A stretch of 64,000 bases of DNA from Fimenecus sp964527585. Lineage in GTDB: Bacteria; Bacillota; Clostridia; Oscillospirales; Acutalibacteraceae. Below, piece after piece: positions 8,455 to 17,408 of this stretch. Numbering within the stretch: the stretch's first letter is position 1; each line of letters starts with the position of its first letter. The notes under the pieces were generated by a model that ran no database searches, was not told where the DNA came from, and saw only the letters and a program-made list of their open reading frames with translations. Location: the NCBI GenBank assembly GCA_964527585.1, contig CAZGPE010000004.1, positions 34,345-98,344 of the forward strand, read 5' to 3'. The position numbers and the translations under genes were made by a program.

Positions 8455-9461
8455 TCGGTATCACCGCCGTTTCCATCACTGTTTGCGGAAATTTCCGTAT
8501 CTTCTTTAGGCTTTTTGCTCAATTCGAGTTCGGAAAGCAAATCGTCGAATTCGGATTCGTATTTTTCCTTGCGTTCTTTCTTTTCATTATCTTTTTCAAG
8601 CGGCTTTACCGCTGTTTTTTTTGTTTTCGGCTTCTTTTCCTCTTTTTTATTAAGAGATTTCTTTGCCTTTTTGCGTTCTTTAACTTTTTTCTCCTCTTTG
8701 TCCGAGTCGGGAGAAACAACTCCCTTGAAAAACTCAACCGGATTTTCTTTCGAAGGATCCGCTGAAACTTGTTCGAAATCCTCTGAGAGAAGCACTCTGA
8801 GATTTTCGTAATGAGATTGTGATATTTCAGAAAGATTAAACGCTTCTTCGGGAGTTTCATCGGGATATTTTCTCTTTATCATACCCTTAAAAAATGCCGC
8901 CGCAAAACCCAATAGAAGAAAAGCACCGAACGGTAATAAAAGCCCCTTGAATTGCATGGGTAAATTCAGTTTTATTCCGTAAAAAGTACCTGAACCTACT
9001 ACTTCTCTTATTATTGCGATAATAAATATTATCAATATATATCCGATACTTGCCGAAACGGCATCTAAAAACGAATCTTTAACCGAACTTTTTACCGCTA
9101 CACGCTCACAGTGAAGCGCAATCAATGAATTAACTGCCAAAATGGGCAGGAAAATGCTGACATTTGCCGTTTCGTTGGGAGCGAATGTATTAAAAAACAT
9201 CCACAAAGGCAAATTGATAAGCACTCCGAGAACAGCGTAAATCATAACTCTGAACTGATGTTTAACTTTCTTTAATGCCAGACTTGTAAAACATTCGATT
9301 ATTACAAGTTCGGCTGCGGAAACAACCGATAACATAATTGCCGTTTTTACGGATGTTGCCATTGCAACTACCGGGGCAACGCCTATCGCTTCGAAAAGAA
9401 CGGGATTTTTTACAATCGCACTGTTTCTTATTGAAGCGGCAAGAGAGGTTTTATCAGTCAT
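8451..9461 (-). CDS. RnfE/RsxE-like integral membrane protein with charged C-terminal tail
   Basis: Protein of 336 aa. Residues about 1-200 are six-helix RnfE-like: N-terminal NPVLFEAIGVAPVVAMAT matches NPVLVQLLGLCPLLAVT, and FLPILAVNSLIALHCERVA matches FIPLIVTNCIVVGRAEAFA. Both cluster-ligand Cys of RnfE are replaced (GLCP to GVAP, TNC to VNS). SASIGYILIIFIIAIIREVVGSGTF completes the fold. From about residue 215 a long Lys/Glu-rich tail follows that usual RnfE proteins lack. The ATG at 9461 has a GGGGGTGAGAG site and overlaps the rnfD-like stop by 8 nt; a longer start upstream has no such site. Confidence 0.78.
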   Translation of the reverse strand: MTDKTSLAASIRNSAIVKNPVLFEAIGVAPVVAMATSVKTAIMLSVVSAAELVIIECFTSLALKKVKHQFRVMIYAVLGVLINLPLWMFFNTFAPNETANVSIFLPILAVNSLIALHCERVAVKSSVKDSFLDAVSASIGYILIIFIIAIIREVVGSGTFYGIKLNLPMQFKGLLLPFGAFLLLGFAAAFFKGMIKRKYPDETPEEAFNLSEISQSHYENLRVLLSEDFEQVSADPSKENPVEFFKGVVSPDSDKEEKKVKERKKAKKSLNKKEEKKPKTKKTAVKPLEKDNEKKERKEKYESEFDDLLSELELSKKPKEDTEISANSDGNGGDTE

Positions 9462-10611
9462 TGCTCTCACCCCCGTTTTCACCGTTTTGCTCATCCGAAA
9501 CTTTTTCGGTGTTTATAATTTCGGCAACCTTTTGTGCTATTATTTGAGACTGCTCCTGAGCATCAACGGGTCTGTTTGTAGACATCTCTTGAGCAATCCT
9601 GTTTTTTTCTATTTGAAGTTTTTCTTTCTTTGTATACGGAATTTTTTTATCAAATGCAGGTGCAAATGCGTTTACGGCTAAAACAGCAAACACCGTGCTG
9701 TCTTCAAAGGAACCGAAAGTCCTTAAAAGCATTGTGATAAGCCCCATTGAAACCGCATAGCAAACTCTCGAAACGGTTCTCTTCGGTGCAAGGACTTCAT
9801 TTGCAATAAACACAAGTGCCGCCATACCTATAAGTCCGCTGCACAATTCCATAATAACGGAAATAAATCTTCCCGTTGTAATTCTCGGGAACAAGAACGC
9901 ATAAACAGCGCAAGTTCCGAGATAAACAAACGACATAAGTGCTGTCTTCGGCCGTCTTACAAGAAGATAGCAAAGTCCGCCCATAATCGCAACCGCACAA
10001 GTCGCACCCATAGGTCCGGCAACATTGCCGACGGCAATATCAATATAACTGATGATATTTATACCTATCGAGTTTCCCTGAGAAAGCATATATGCTATCG
10101 AATTACCCTGCGTTGCATTTTCGCTTGAAAGCAAAGCGAATTTTTCAACAGTTGTAGGTACAGTAGGGTAAGAAAACATAGTTTCCGAACTGCAAACCGT
10201 CAAAAAGGCAAGTCCGGCAGCCGCAGGTAAAAATACAAGCGTTCTTGCGTTTCCGAACGGGAATTTTACCGCCGCTAAAGCAAAAACCGTAATAAGTACC
10301 GGCACCCACCATGAAGACGAAGCCGGAATACAAAGCGCAATTGTAATCGCCGTTACAATTGAAGATAAATCGGAATAGCACGCTTCAACCCTGTAAAGTT
10401 TTGATACGGCAAATTCGCAAACTATCGCCGTAACCACCGAATAGAGCAGTATCAAAACCGCCCTCAAACCGTAATAATAAACTGACATTACCGTCGGAGC
10501 AATCAACACCATAAGTATGTCCGTCATATTTTTTCGGGTGTTTTTTATTTCGAGCTTCTCATTTTCGGATAAAACCGGTTTTGCGTTTAATATTTTTTCT
10601 CTTTCGCTCAA
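9454..10611 (-). CDS. RnfD/RsxD-like integral membrane protein
   Basis: Protein of 385 aa resembling RnfD/NqrB: N-terminal cytosolic stretch, then MTDILMVLIAPTVMSVYYYG (canonical: ..M..VLlALlPa....YfFG), the YSDLSSIVTAITIALCIPA segment and GNVAGPMGATCAVAIMGGLCYLL, which matches GN..GSIGETSALALLIGG.YLL. The flavinylation motif expected before that loop (S/T-G-A-T type) is not clear; the closest string is SSENATQGN. The start is TTG with TGAGGTGAAGT upstream; no ATG is better placed. First gene of a D-E-A order; canonical neighbours rnfC, rnfG and rnfB are absent on both sides. Confidence 0.8.
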   Translation of the reverse strand: MSEREKILNAKPVLSENEKLEIKNTRKNMTDILMVLIAPTVMSVYYYGLRAVLILLYSVVTAIVCEFAVSKLYRVEACYSDLSSIVTAITIALCIPASSSWWVPVLITVFALAAVKFPFGNARTLVFLPAAAGLAFLTVCSSETMFSYPTVPTTVEKFALLSSENATQGNSIAYMLSQGNSIGINIISYIDIAVGNVAGPMGATCAVAIMGGLCYLLVRRPKTALMSFVYLGTCAVYAFLFPRITTGRFISVIMELCSGLIGMAALVFIANEVLAPKRTVSRVCYAVSMGLITMLLRTFGSFEDSTVFAVLAVNAFAPAFDKKIPYTKKEKLQIEKNRIAQEMSTNRPVDAQEQSQIIAQKVAEIINTEKVSDEQNGENGGESND

Positions 10612-10705
10612 AACTTCACCTCATTTCCCATATTTTGTTCGTTGCACTTAAGTTAAAACTGAAATATTATATTAACATAAATTTTAATCGGGATGTATAA
10701 GACTT

Positions 10706-11218
10706 ATGAAAATAATAAAATCCGATAAAAACTGGATTGCCGCAGAATTATCTGCGGATGCTTTCGGAAAAATCGAAAAAAATCCTTTACTTGCCAAGAG
10801 ATTTATAAACACCCTTGTTGACATAACGGGTTTCTCGGTTCCGAAAGGCGATTTTTTTATTAAACTGAATGCTTTTCCTTCAAAAAGCGAAGTTTTTATA
10901 ATCGCTTTTTTTATTAACCGCAAACGGTATAAATTCAGAAATCACAGTAAAGAAATTCTCTTTATACCGTTTAGCGAAAATTCTTTTCTCGATGCACTGT
11001 CGATTATTGTTAAATCAAAATCCGACTGCGTAACAGTCTGCTTTTTCGAAAACAAACATATTATCAAAATCAAATTCAATGCTTTAGATAATTTACATCT
11101 AAAGCGCTTGTTACATGAATACGGCAAGTCTGTCCGCTGCGATAAATTTATCAACGCCCTTTTTAACGAACATACCGAAACCGTACAATTTCAAATCAAA
11201 CCGAAGCCTTCGCCTTAA
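10706..11218 (+). CDS. Divergent MecA-like adaptor protein
   Basis: Cytoplasmic protein of 170 aa. Its plan resembles the MecA/NegReg family: an N-terminal part (MKIIKSDKNWIAAELSADAF ... RFINTLVDITGFSVPKGDFFIK) and a C-terminal part with RYKFRN..EILFIPFSE, then LLHEYGKSV and a final EHTETVQF, which match the Y.F....d.i....., EYG and EHG positions of MecA. It is shorter and more basic than typical members and has no acidic linker. MecA proteins deliver substrates to ClpC; whether this one does is unknown. Transcribed divergently from the rnf-like operon; its 3' end overlaps rpe convergently by 23 nt. Confidence 0.45.
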   Translation: MKIIKSDKNWIAAELSADAFGKIEKNPLLAKRFINTLVDITGFSVPKGDFFIKLNAFPSKSEVFIIAFFINRKRYKFRNHSKEILFIPFSENSFLDALSIIVKSKSDCVTVCFFENKHIIKIKFNALDNLHLKRLLHEYGKSVRCDKFINALFNEHTETVQFQIKPKPSP

Positions 11219-11852
11219 ATTCTTCTATTGTTTTTTTTGCATCGGAACTGGAGAATATCGCATTACCGGACACAAAAACATTTGCTCCGGCTTTAGCGGC
11301 AACAGAGATCGTCTCTGCGTTTATTCCGCCGTCGACCTGAACATCAATGTCAAGTTTGCGGCGTTCGATTTCCGCTCTGACTTTTTCAACCTTTTCCATC
11401 ATATCCGTCATAAACGACTGTCCGCCGAAACCGGGTTCAACTGTCATAACAAGAACCATTGAAAGTTTATCAAGATACGGATATACCTCTTCAACGGGAG
11501 TATTAGGCTTGACGGAAAGTCCGGCCTTTTTTCCGCTGCTTAAAATAAGATCTATTGTTTTTTCAACATCGCTGTCCGATTCAATATGAAAAGTGATTAT
11601 ATCCGATCCGGCTTTTACAAAATCGGGTATATATTTATACGGATCGCTTATCATCAAATGAGCATCAAACGGCAGAGAACTTGAATTTCTGATACACTTA
11701 ACTATCGGCGCACCGAGAGTTATATTCGGAACGAAGTGTCCGTCCATAACATCAATATGAAGCATATCCGCTCCGCAATCTTCCATTCTTTTAAGTTCTT
11801 CGGAAAGTTTTCCGTAATCGCTCGACAAAATCGAGGGAGATATTTTTACCAT
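11196..11852 (-). CDS. rpe: Ribulose-phosphate 3-epimerase
   Basis: Converts ribulose 5-phosphate to xylulose 5-phosphate in the pentose phosphate pathway. The TIM-barrel signatures are complete: ISPSILSSDY at the N-terminus, HIDVMDGHFVPN with metal-binding His and Asp, DAHLMI, VEPGFGGQSF for phosphate binding and QVDGGIN. Length 218 aa is normal. ATG at 11852 is chosen because an AAAGGAAAC lies 6-7 nt upstream; the longer frame from 11879 begins with a non-family extension. Confidence 0.95.
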   Translation of the reverse strand: MVKISPSILSSDYGKLSEELKRMEDCGADMLHIDVMDGHFVPNITLGAPIVKCIRNSSSLPFDAHLMISDPYKYIPDFVKAGSDIITFHIESDSDVEKTIDLILSSGKKAGLSVKPNTPVEEVYPYLDKLSMVLVMTVEPGFGGQSFMTDMMEKVEKVRAEIERRKLDIDVQVDGGINAETISVAAKAGANVFVSGNAIFSSSDAKKTIEEFKAKASV

Positions 11853-11871
11853 AACATTGTTTCCTTTTCTC

Positions 11872-12687
11872 TTATGCAATTTCGGTTTGAAGCGTTTCTT
11901 CTGCGCTTTGTGTTTGAGCGGCTGTTGTTTCAGGCTGTGTTGTTGTAACCGGTAAAGTTGTACTTGGAGCGGTTGTTGTTGCGGTTTCGGGGCTTGAACT
12001 TGCCTGAATTGCGCTTATATGATACTCTCCGTCTTTTTCACGCAAAGTAATCTTTACATATTTATCCGGTTCCGGAGCAACCATTTTCCCGTCGCTTGCC
12101 TGCGCCCAACCGCTGCTTGCGAGATAACCGACAGTCAAAACAACCGTTTTGCTTTTCTTTTCTACATCAACCACATTCGGAGTATAAGTCGGCTCAATAC
12201 CCGTCAGCGGAATAACATAACTTTGCTTTGCCGAATCGTAAGTAAATTCGTAACCGTAACCCGATACAGTTGTGTGCACCGGTGCAGGTTCGTTACCGAA
12301 AAGTTTAGTATATGATGCGGCAACATCGCTTTCGGGAATAATCATTCCCGACTCCGTATATTCGTATGTTTCGGGAGATAAATCACTTTTCAAAATCGCC
12401 CAAATGGAAATATCAATCAACTGACTCATATCGGCTTTGGAAAGATCGTCAAACATACTCGGATCGTTCATAACAACCGGAGTAAGCAATTTATTGTACT
12501 CATCTATATTCTTCGCTTTTTCTTTAACCGCATTTATACCGCTGACTCCCGCAACGATTATTGTTACAAGACCGGTAACCGAAAGCACCGCCATTAAAAG
12601 ACCGAGCGGAAAAGCCCACGGATGCGCTCTTTTTTTTCTTTTATTTCTTTTTACGGGTGTCTTGTTAAAATTCACAATTTCATCTGC
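11872..12687 (-). CDS. Single-pass membrane protein of unknown function with Thr-rich tail
   Basis: Protein of 271 aa: a basic N-terminus (VKRNKRKKRAHPW), one transmembrane helix near residues 30-55 and an extracytoplasmic domain of about 170 residues with no motif I recognise. The last 45 residues are Thr/Ser/Pro/Gln-rich (TTTAPSTTLPVTTTQPETT), like a wall-spanning or glycosylatable linker, but no sorting signal follows. ATG 12687 has AAGGAGAAC seven nt upstream. Same strand as proBA and rpe with short gaps, so probably cotranscribed. Confidence 0.75.
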   Translation of the reverse strand, partial: ADEIVNFNKTPVKRNKRKKRAHPWAFPLGLLMAVLSVTGLVTIIVAGVSGINAVKEKAKNIDEYNKLLTPVVMNDPSMFDDLSKADMSQLIDISIWAILKSDLSPETYEYTESGMIIPESDVAASYTKLFGNEPAPVHTTVSGYGYEFTYDSAKQSYVIPLTGIEPTYTPNVVDVEKKSKTVVLTVGYLASSGWAQASDGKMVAPEPDKYVKITLREKDGEYHISAIQASSSPETATTTAPSTTLPVTTTQPETTAAQTQSAEETLQTEIA

Positions 12688-12704
12688 CATAACAGTTCTC
12701 CTTG

Positions 12705-13949
12705 TCATCTTATCTGACCGTCGCCGCAAATTAAATATTTGAACGAAGTCAACTGAGGAAGTCCGAGCGGACCTCTTGCGTGTAATTTTTGAGTTGATAT
12801 TCCGATTTCGGCACCGAATCCGAATTCACCGCCGTCTGTAAATCTCGTACTGACATTATGATAAACCGCTGCCGAATCTACTCTTGCAAGAAATTCCCGT
12901 GCCGCATTATCATTTTGCGTAACTATACACTCACTGTGTCCTGTTGAATATTCGGAAATATGTTTTATCGCTTCATCAATACTCGAAACAGTTTTAACCG
13001 ACATTATGTAATCAAGATATTCTTTTCCCCAATCCTCTTCGTCAGCCGGTAAAATTCCGTCAACCGTATTTCTCGCCTGTTCATCGCCACGCAACTCGAC
13101 ATTTTTTTCGTCAAGTCGGGCTTTTATAACGGGTAAAGCTTTCTTTATTATATCTTTGTGAATAACTATACTTTCCGCCGCATTGCACACGGAAGGACGG
13201 GAAGTTTTCGCATTAAATATAATCTCTGCCGCCATATTTATATCGGCATCTTTATCAACATAAATATGACAGTTACCCGTACCCGTTTCAATTACAGGCA
13301 CCGTTGAATTTTCAACGCACGAACGGATAAGCCCTGCTCCGCCTCTGGGAATAAGCACATCAACATATTCGTTCATCTTCATCAATGCGTTTGCACTGTC
13401 CCTCGATGTATCGGTTACAAGTGATATACAGTTTTCATCTAAGCCTGCTTTTTTCAGTCCTCTTCTTAAAGCATTCACTATTGCCGTTGAAGAATTTATC
13501 GCTTCTTTTCCGCCTCTGAGAATAACGGCATTTCCCGATTTAAGACAAAGCGCCGCCGCATCGGAAGTAACATTGGGTCTCGCTTCGTATATTACCGCAA
13601 TCACTCCTAACGGAACTGTTACTTTTTTTACAATCATTCCGTTAGGTCTTGTAATTTCGGAAAGAATTATTCCCACCGGATCTTCAAGTTTTATAACATC
13701 CGTTATGCCTTTTGCCATGGAAACTATTCTTTCTTGTGTGAGTAAAAGTCTGTCAAGCATAACATCGGATATGCCGTTTTCTTCGGCATTTTTCATATCC
13801 AATGCATTTGCATTGAGAATTTCATCACTTGCTACCAGAAGTTGTTTTGACATTTCTTCAAGAGCGGTGTTTTTTACTTGCGTCGAAGCTGTGCGAAGCA
13901 CGGTTTCGGCCTTTTGGGCACCCTTCCCGAGTTCAGTTAAATCTGTCAT
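12705..13949 (-). CDS. proA: Gamma-glutamyl phosphate reductase
   Basis: NADPH-dependent reduction of glutamyl 5-phosphate to the semialdehyde, the second step of proline synthesis. 414 aa, full length; the catalytic Cys lies in TSRPSVCNAAES, with IYEARPNVTSDAAALCLKSG and LIPRGGAGLI typical of ProA. The C-terminus FGFGAEIGISTQKLHARGP is the classic ProA signature. It starts 4 nt after proB. Confidence 0.97.
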   Translation of the reverse strand: MTDLTELGKGAQKAETVLRTASTQVKNTALEEMSKQLLVASDEILNANALDMKNAEENGISDVMLDRLLLTQERIVSMAKGITDVIKLEDPVGIILSEITRPNGMIVKKVTVPLGVIAVIYEARPNVTSDAAALCLKSGNAVILRGGKEAINSSTAIVNALRRGLKKAGLDENCISLVTDTSRDSANALMKMNEYVDVLIPRGGAGLIRSCVENSTVPVIETGTGNCHIYVDKDADINMAAEIIFNAKTSRPSVCNAAESIVIHKDIIKKALPVIKARLDEKNVELRGDEQARNTVDGILPADEEDWGKEYLDYIMSVKTVSSIDEAIKHISEYSTGHSECIVTQNDNAAREFLARVDSAAVYHNVSTRFTDGGEFGFGAEIGISTQKLHARGPLGLPQLTSFKYLICGDGQIR

Positions 13950-13953
13950 AAAC

Positions 13954-14745
13954 TCAATCCTTTTTTCCTGTAAAAAATGTTCCTACTTGCTTTCCGTCAA
14001 GCGCTTTATATATTTTCTCCGGAGCATCTCCGTTCATAACAATCATATCAATGCCCGAATTCATTGCAATTTGTGCCGCATGAAGTTTTGTTATCATACC
14101 GCCTGTTGAAAATTTCGACCCGTGCCCTCCTGCGATTTCCATCAACTCCGGAGTGATTTCATCAACTTGGGAAATCAGTTTCGCATCTTCGTTTTCAGTC
14201 GGGTTGTCGTCATAAAGTCCGTCTATATCGGTAAGTATTATCAAAGCATCGGCATTTATGAGTTTTGCTACAATTGCCGAAAGGCTGTCATTGTCTCCGT
14301 AAACAATTTCGTCTACCGCTACCGAATCGTTTTCGTTAATTATCGGCACAGCTCCGTAAGCGAAAAGTTTTTCGAAAGTATTTATAAGATTTTTTCTTCG
14401 TTCCGTATTGTCAACATCGCTTTTGGTAATAAGAAGCTGACCGACCGTATGTCCGTATTCCCCGAAAAGTTTATCGTACATAAACATAAGTTCACACTGC
14501 CCGACCGTTGCCGCCGCCTGTCTGCCGGGCGTATCCGACGGCTTTTCTTTAAGTCCGAGTTTTCCGACACCTACTCCGATTGCTCCCGAAGTTACAAGCG
14601 CAACTTCGATTCCCGAATTCACAATATCGGAAAGCACCGATACAAGTTTATGCATTCTTCTTATGTTGGTTTTTCCGGTAGCATAAGTTAATGTCGAAGT
14701 TCCGACTTTAACGACAATTCTTTTGACATCTTTAAGGACCGCCAC
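13954..14745 (-). CDS. proB: Glutamate 5-kinase, short form without PUA domain
   Basis: Phosphorylates glutamate for proline synthesis. The amino-acid kinase fold is complete (VVKVGTSTLT, VTSGAIGVGV, NENDSVAVDE, LTDIDGLYDDNP, GGMITKLHAA), but the protein stops at 263 aa and has no C-terminal PUA domain, as in many Firmicutes. The start is GTG at 14745 after GGGGGAAATAGGCA. Coupled to proA. Confidence 0.95.
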   Translation of the reverse strand: MAVLKDVKRIVVKVGTSTLTYATGKTNIRRMHKLVSVLSDIVNSGIEVALVTSGAIGVGVGKLGLKEKPSDTPGRQAAATVGQCELMFMYDKLFGEYGHTVGQLLITKSDVDNTERRKNLINTFEKLFAYGAVPIINENDSVAVDEIVYGDNDSLSAIVAKLINADALIILTDIDGLYDDNPTENEDAKLISQVDEITPELMEIAGGHGSKFSTGGMITKLHAAQIAMNSGIDMIVMNGDAPEKIYKALDGKQVGTFFTGKKD

Positions 14746-14821
14746 TGCCTATTTCCCCCATTATCGTTATTATATAGATAATATATTTTATCACACAATA
14801 ATATAAATAACAAGTCAGCAC

Positions 14822-14856
14822 AACAAAAAACGGCACGGAAATTTCCGTGCCGTTCT
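14822..14856 (-). terminator. Intrinsic terminator after the 14.9 kb lipoprotein gene
   Basis: Read on the minus strand: AACGGCACGGAAATTTCCGTGCCGTT followed by TTTTGTTGTG. It separates the lipoprotein gene from proBA. Confidence 0.88.
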
Positions 14857-14873
14857 CAATGTTGATATTAGTT

Positions 14874-15581
14874 TTATTTTACTGTGAATCCGGTGGCAAA
14901 TGCATTGACAAAATCAAATGTTTCGTCATAAGCATCAGGACCGTCGCAGATATATGAAGCCTGGTATATATCGTTTTCGATATTTACATAAGCGGAAACC
15001 GCATAATGAAGGGATGCACCGTCGTTGTCTTTTATTGAGTAGGTGAAATAAACAACTTCTTTTCCGTCGGCAAGAGTGCCTGCTGTAATTTGCATCGAGC
15101 AATCCGGATAAACCGTCTTAAACTGTTCAATATACTGATTTTGGTCGGCTTCCTTATTTGCCACAAACATATCCATGGTTTCATAACTTTCAAGAGTTGC
15201 CGCTTTCACAAAGTAAACATAGCATTTCGAATCGGAACCCTTTTTATAGAAATATCCGTTATCTTCAAGTGTCCAATCATCAGACATTGTGAATTTGTAT
15301 TCATGTGTTTCAAGTGTTTGACCGTTAACGATTCTGTCCGGAAGATCAAAATAGTTCTTCTGCGGATTACCGTCGCTGTCATATTTTATATTACCTTTCG
15401 AATCGGTAACATAAACCGCTATTTGTCCGTCAAAGTTAACTTCGGTATTACCGCTTTCATCGGTTACAAGCGGTCTTTCTTCTCCGCCTACTTCACCCAT
15501 GAGGTATTTATTTCCGCAGGAAACAAAAATCAGCGAAATACTTAAAACTATAAGGCAAACTGCAATAATTTTCTTTTGCAT
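14874..15581 (-). CDS. Secreted lipoprotein of unknown function
   Basis: Protein of 235 aa with a lipoprotein signal peptide (MQKKIIAVCLIVLSISL, lipobox FVSC with Cys near residue 21). The mature part has a short variable acidic stretch and then a compact domain (YKFTMSDDWTLEDNGYFYKK ...) with alternating aromatic residues; the pattern recalls PsbP/MOG1-like small lipoproteins, though I cannot assign it. GGAGGAAGTTTT precedes the ATG at 15581. Monocistronic with its own terminator. Confidence 0.8.
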   Translation of the reverse strand: MQKKIIAVCLIVLSISLIFVSCGNKYLMGEVGGEERPLVTDESGNTEVNFDGQIAVYVTDSKGNIKYDSDGNPQKNYFDLPDRIVNGQTLETHEYKFTMSDDWTLEDNGYFYKKGSDSKCYVYFVKAATLESYETMDMFVANKEADQNQYIEQFKTVYPDCSMQITAGTLADGKEVVYFTYSIKDNDGASLHYAVSAYVNIENDIYQASYICDGPDAYDETFDFVNAFATGFTVK

Positions 15582-15648
15582 AAAACTTCCTCCGTATATC
15601 AATCACGAAATCATTATATGATTTTTACACCGTATTGTCAAACACAAA

Positions 15649-17085
15649 TCAATATGCCTTGCCCCAATAAAGCATCTTGTCTGCCGGTTTGCCGCAGCAA
15701 ACACACTTATCGGAAACCGCTTCCTGCTCAAAAGGAATACATCTTGAAGTTACTCCGGCATACTCTTTAAGTTTATCTTCACAAGCTCTGTCTCCACACC
15801 ACATTGCTTTGATAAATCCGGGTTTGTTATCGGCAATATCTTTAAGTTCATCAAGATCAGATGCGGTATAAGTCATATTCGCTCTTCTTTCAAGGGCTTT
15901 TTGATAAAGTCCGTTGTGAACCGCTTCGAGAAGTTCCGGAATTTTTGTTTCAAGTTCGTCAAGAGATACAAAGTATTTTTCTCTGTTATCACGGCGAACC
16001 AAAACGCACTGATTCTTTTCAATATCCTTCGGTCCGATTTCAAGTCTGAGCGGAACGCCTTTCATTTCATATTCGGCGAATTTCCATCCGGGTGAATTCT
16101 CCGAAACATCGGCTTTCGCCCGACAGAACGAAGAAATTCTTTCCGTGATTTCCGCAGCCTTATCAAGCACGCCTTCTTTATGCTGCGCAATCGGAATAAC
16201 CGCAACCTGAATAGGAGCGACTTTCGGCGGAAGAACAAGTCCGTTATCGTCTCCGTGTGTCATAATAATCGCACCGATAAGTCTTGTTGTAGTTCCCCAA
16301 GAAGTTTGATAAGGTGTTTTAAGCGTGTTGTCTTTATCCATATACTGAATTCCGAACGCCTTTGCAAATCCGTCTCCGAAATAATGCGATGTTCCGGACT
16401 GCAACGCCTTACCGTCATGCATAAGAGCCTCTATGGTATAAGTATCTTCCGCTCCCGCAAATCTTTCTTTTTCGGTTTTTACGCCTTTAACAACCGGCAT
16501 AGCAAGGACATTTTCACAGAAATCAGCATAAACATTAAGCATTTTTATTGTTTCTTCCTGCGCCTCTTTTGCGGTTGCATGAATTGTATGACCTTCCTGC
16601 CAAAGAAATTCTCTTGTGCGCAAGAACGGTCTTGTTGTTTTTTCCCAACGGACTACCGACACCCATTGATTGTAAAGTTTCGGCAAATCACGGTACGAAT
16701 GTATAATCTGTTTATAGTGTTCGCAAAAAAGCGTCTCGGAAGTCGGACGAACACAAAGTCTCTCCTCGAGTTCTTCGCTTCCGCCGTGCGTTACCCAAGC
16801 AACTTCGGGCGCAAACCCTTCAACATGATCTTTTTCTTTCTGTAAAAGACTTTCGGGGATAAACATCGGCATACAAACATTTTCATGTCCCGTATCCTTA
16901 AACATTTTATCCATTGTCTTTTGAATATTTTCCCATATCGCATAACCGTAAGGACGAATTACCATACAGCCTTTAACGCTTGTATATTCAACAAGTTCGG
17001 CTTTTTTTACAACATCGGTATACCACTTTGCAAAATCTTCATCCATTGCGGTAATGTCATTTACCATCTTTTTCTGTTCAGCCAT
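15649..17085 (-). CDS. proS: Prolyl-tRNA synthetase, archaeal/eukaryotic type
   Basis: Class II synthetase for proline, 478 aa. The short form without the INS editing domain and with a C-terminal Zn-like domain (CGDRACEDK ... CVCCGKPADKM) is the archaeal-type ProRS found in many Clostridia. Class II motif 2 reads VVRWEKTTRPFLRTREFLWQ, motif 3 TRLIGAIIMTHGDDNGLVLPP. Lies downstream of acpP on the same strand with a 35-nt gap. Confidence 0.96.
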   Translation of the reverse strand: MAEQKKMVNDITAMDEDFAKWYTDVVKKAELVEYTSVKGCMVIRPYGYAIWENIQKTMDKMFKDTGHENVCMPMFIPESLLQKEKDHVEGFAPEVAWVTHGGSEELEERLCVRPTSETLFCEHYKQIIHSYRDLPKLYNQWVSVVRWEKTTRPFLRTREFLWQEGHTIHATAKEAQEETIKMLNVYADFCENVLAMPVVKGVKTEKERFAGAEDTYTIEALMHDGKALQSGTSHYFGDGFAKAFGIQYMDKDNTLKTPYQTSWGTTTRLIGAIIMTHGDDNGLVLPPKVAPIQVAVIPIAQHKEGVLDKAAEITERISSFCRAKADVSENSPGWKFAEYEMKGVPLRLEIGPKDIEKNQCVLVRRDNREKYFVSLDELETKIPELLEAVHNGLYQKALERRANMTYTASDLDELKDIADNKPGFIKAMWCGDRACEDKLKEYAGVTSRCIPFEQEAVSDKCVCCGKPADKMLYWGKAY

Positions 17086-17120
17086 TTTCCTACATCCTTG
17101 TCTTTAATTTCATTCGGAAG

Positions 17121-17345
17121 TCAGTTTTCTTCTACAAACTTAACAATATCTCCGACCGTTCTGATTTTGTCCATCGCATCATCGGGAACTTCAACCTTAA
17201 ACTCATCTTCAAAACTCATAACGAGGTCAACAAGATCAAGGCTGTCCGCATCAAGATCTTCTGTGATAACGGTATCAAGAGTTATCTCATCTTCATCAAC
17301 TTCAAACTGTTCGCAAATTATCTCTCTGACTTTTTCAAAAATCAT
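17121..17345 (-). CDS. acpP: Acyl carrier protein
   Basis: 74-aa acidic carrier of fatty-acid intermediates. The phosphopantetheine attachment Ser is in LDADSLDLVDLVM (DSL motif), and the overall helix pattern is that of type II ACP. AAGGAGTAATTTAGT precedes the ATG. It has its own promoter; proS follows. Confidence 0.96.
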   Translation of the reverse strand: MIFEKVREIICEQFEVDEDEITLDTVITEDLDADSLDLVDLVMSFEDEFKVEVPDDAMDKIRTVGDIVKFVEEN

Positions 17346-17377
17346 ACTAAATTACTCCTTGAATATTTTATAAATAC

Positions 17378-17405
17378 ATTTTATGTATTATTTAATCTTT
17401 GTCAA
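17378..17405 (-). promoter_or_regulatory. Promoter of acpP
   Basis: Minus strand TTGACA (17405-17400), 16-nt spacer, TAAAAT (17383-17378), about 30 nt before the acpP start. Confidence 0.7.
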
Positions 17406-17408
17406 TAC

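Noticed and set aside
8501..8860. Frameshift or fusion explaining the RnfE tail
   Set aside because: The frame is open, has normal codon use and overlaps the next gene as expected; the tail looks like a genuine low-complexity extension.
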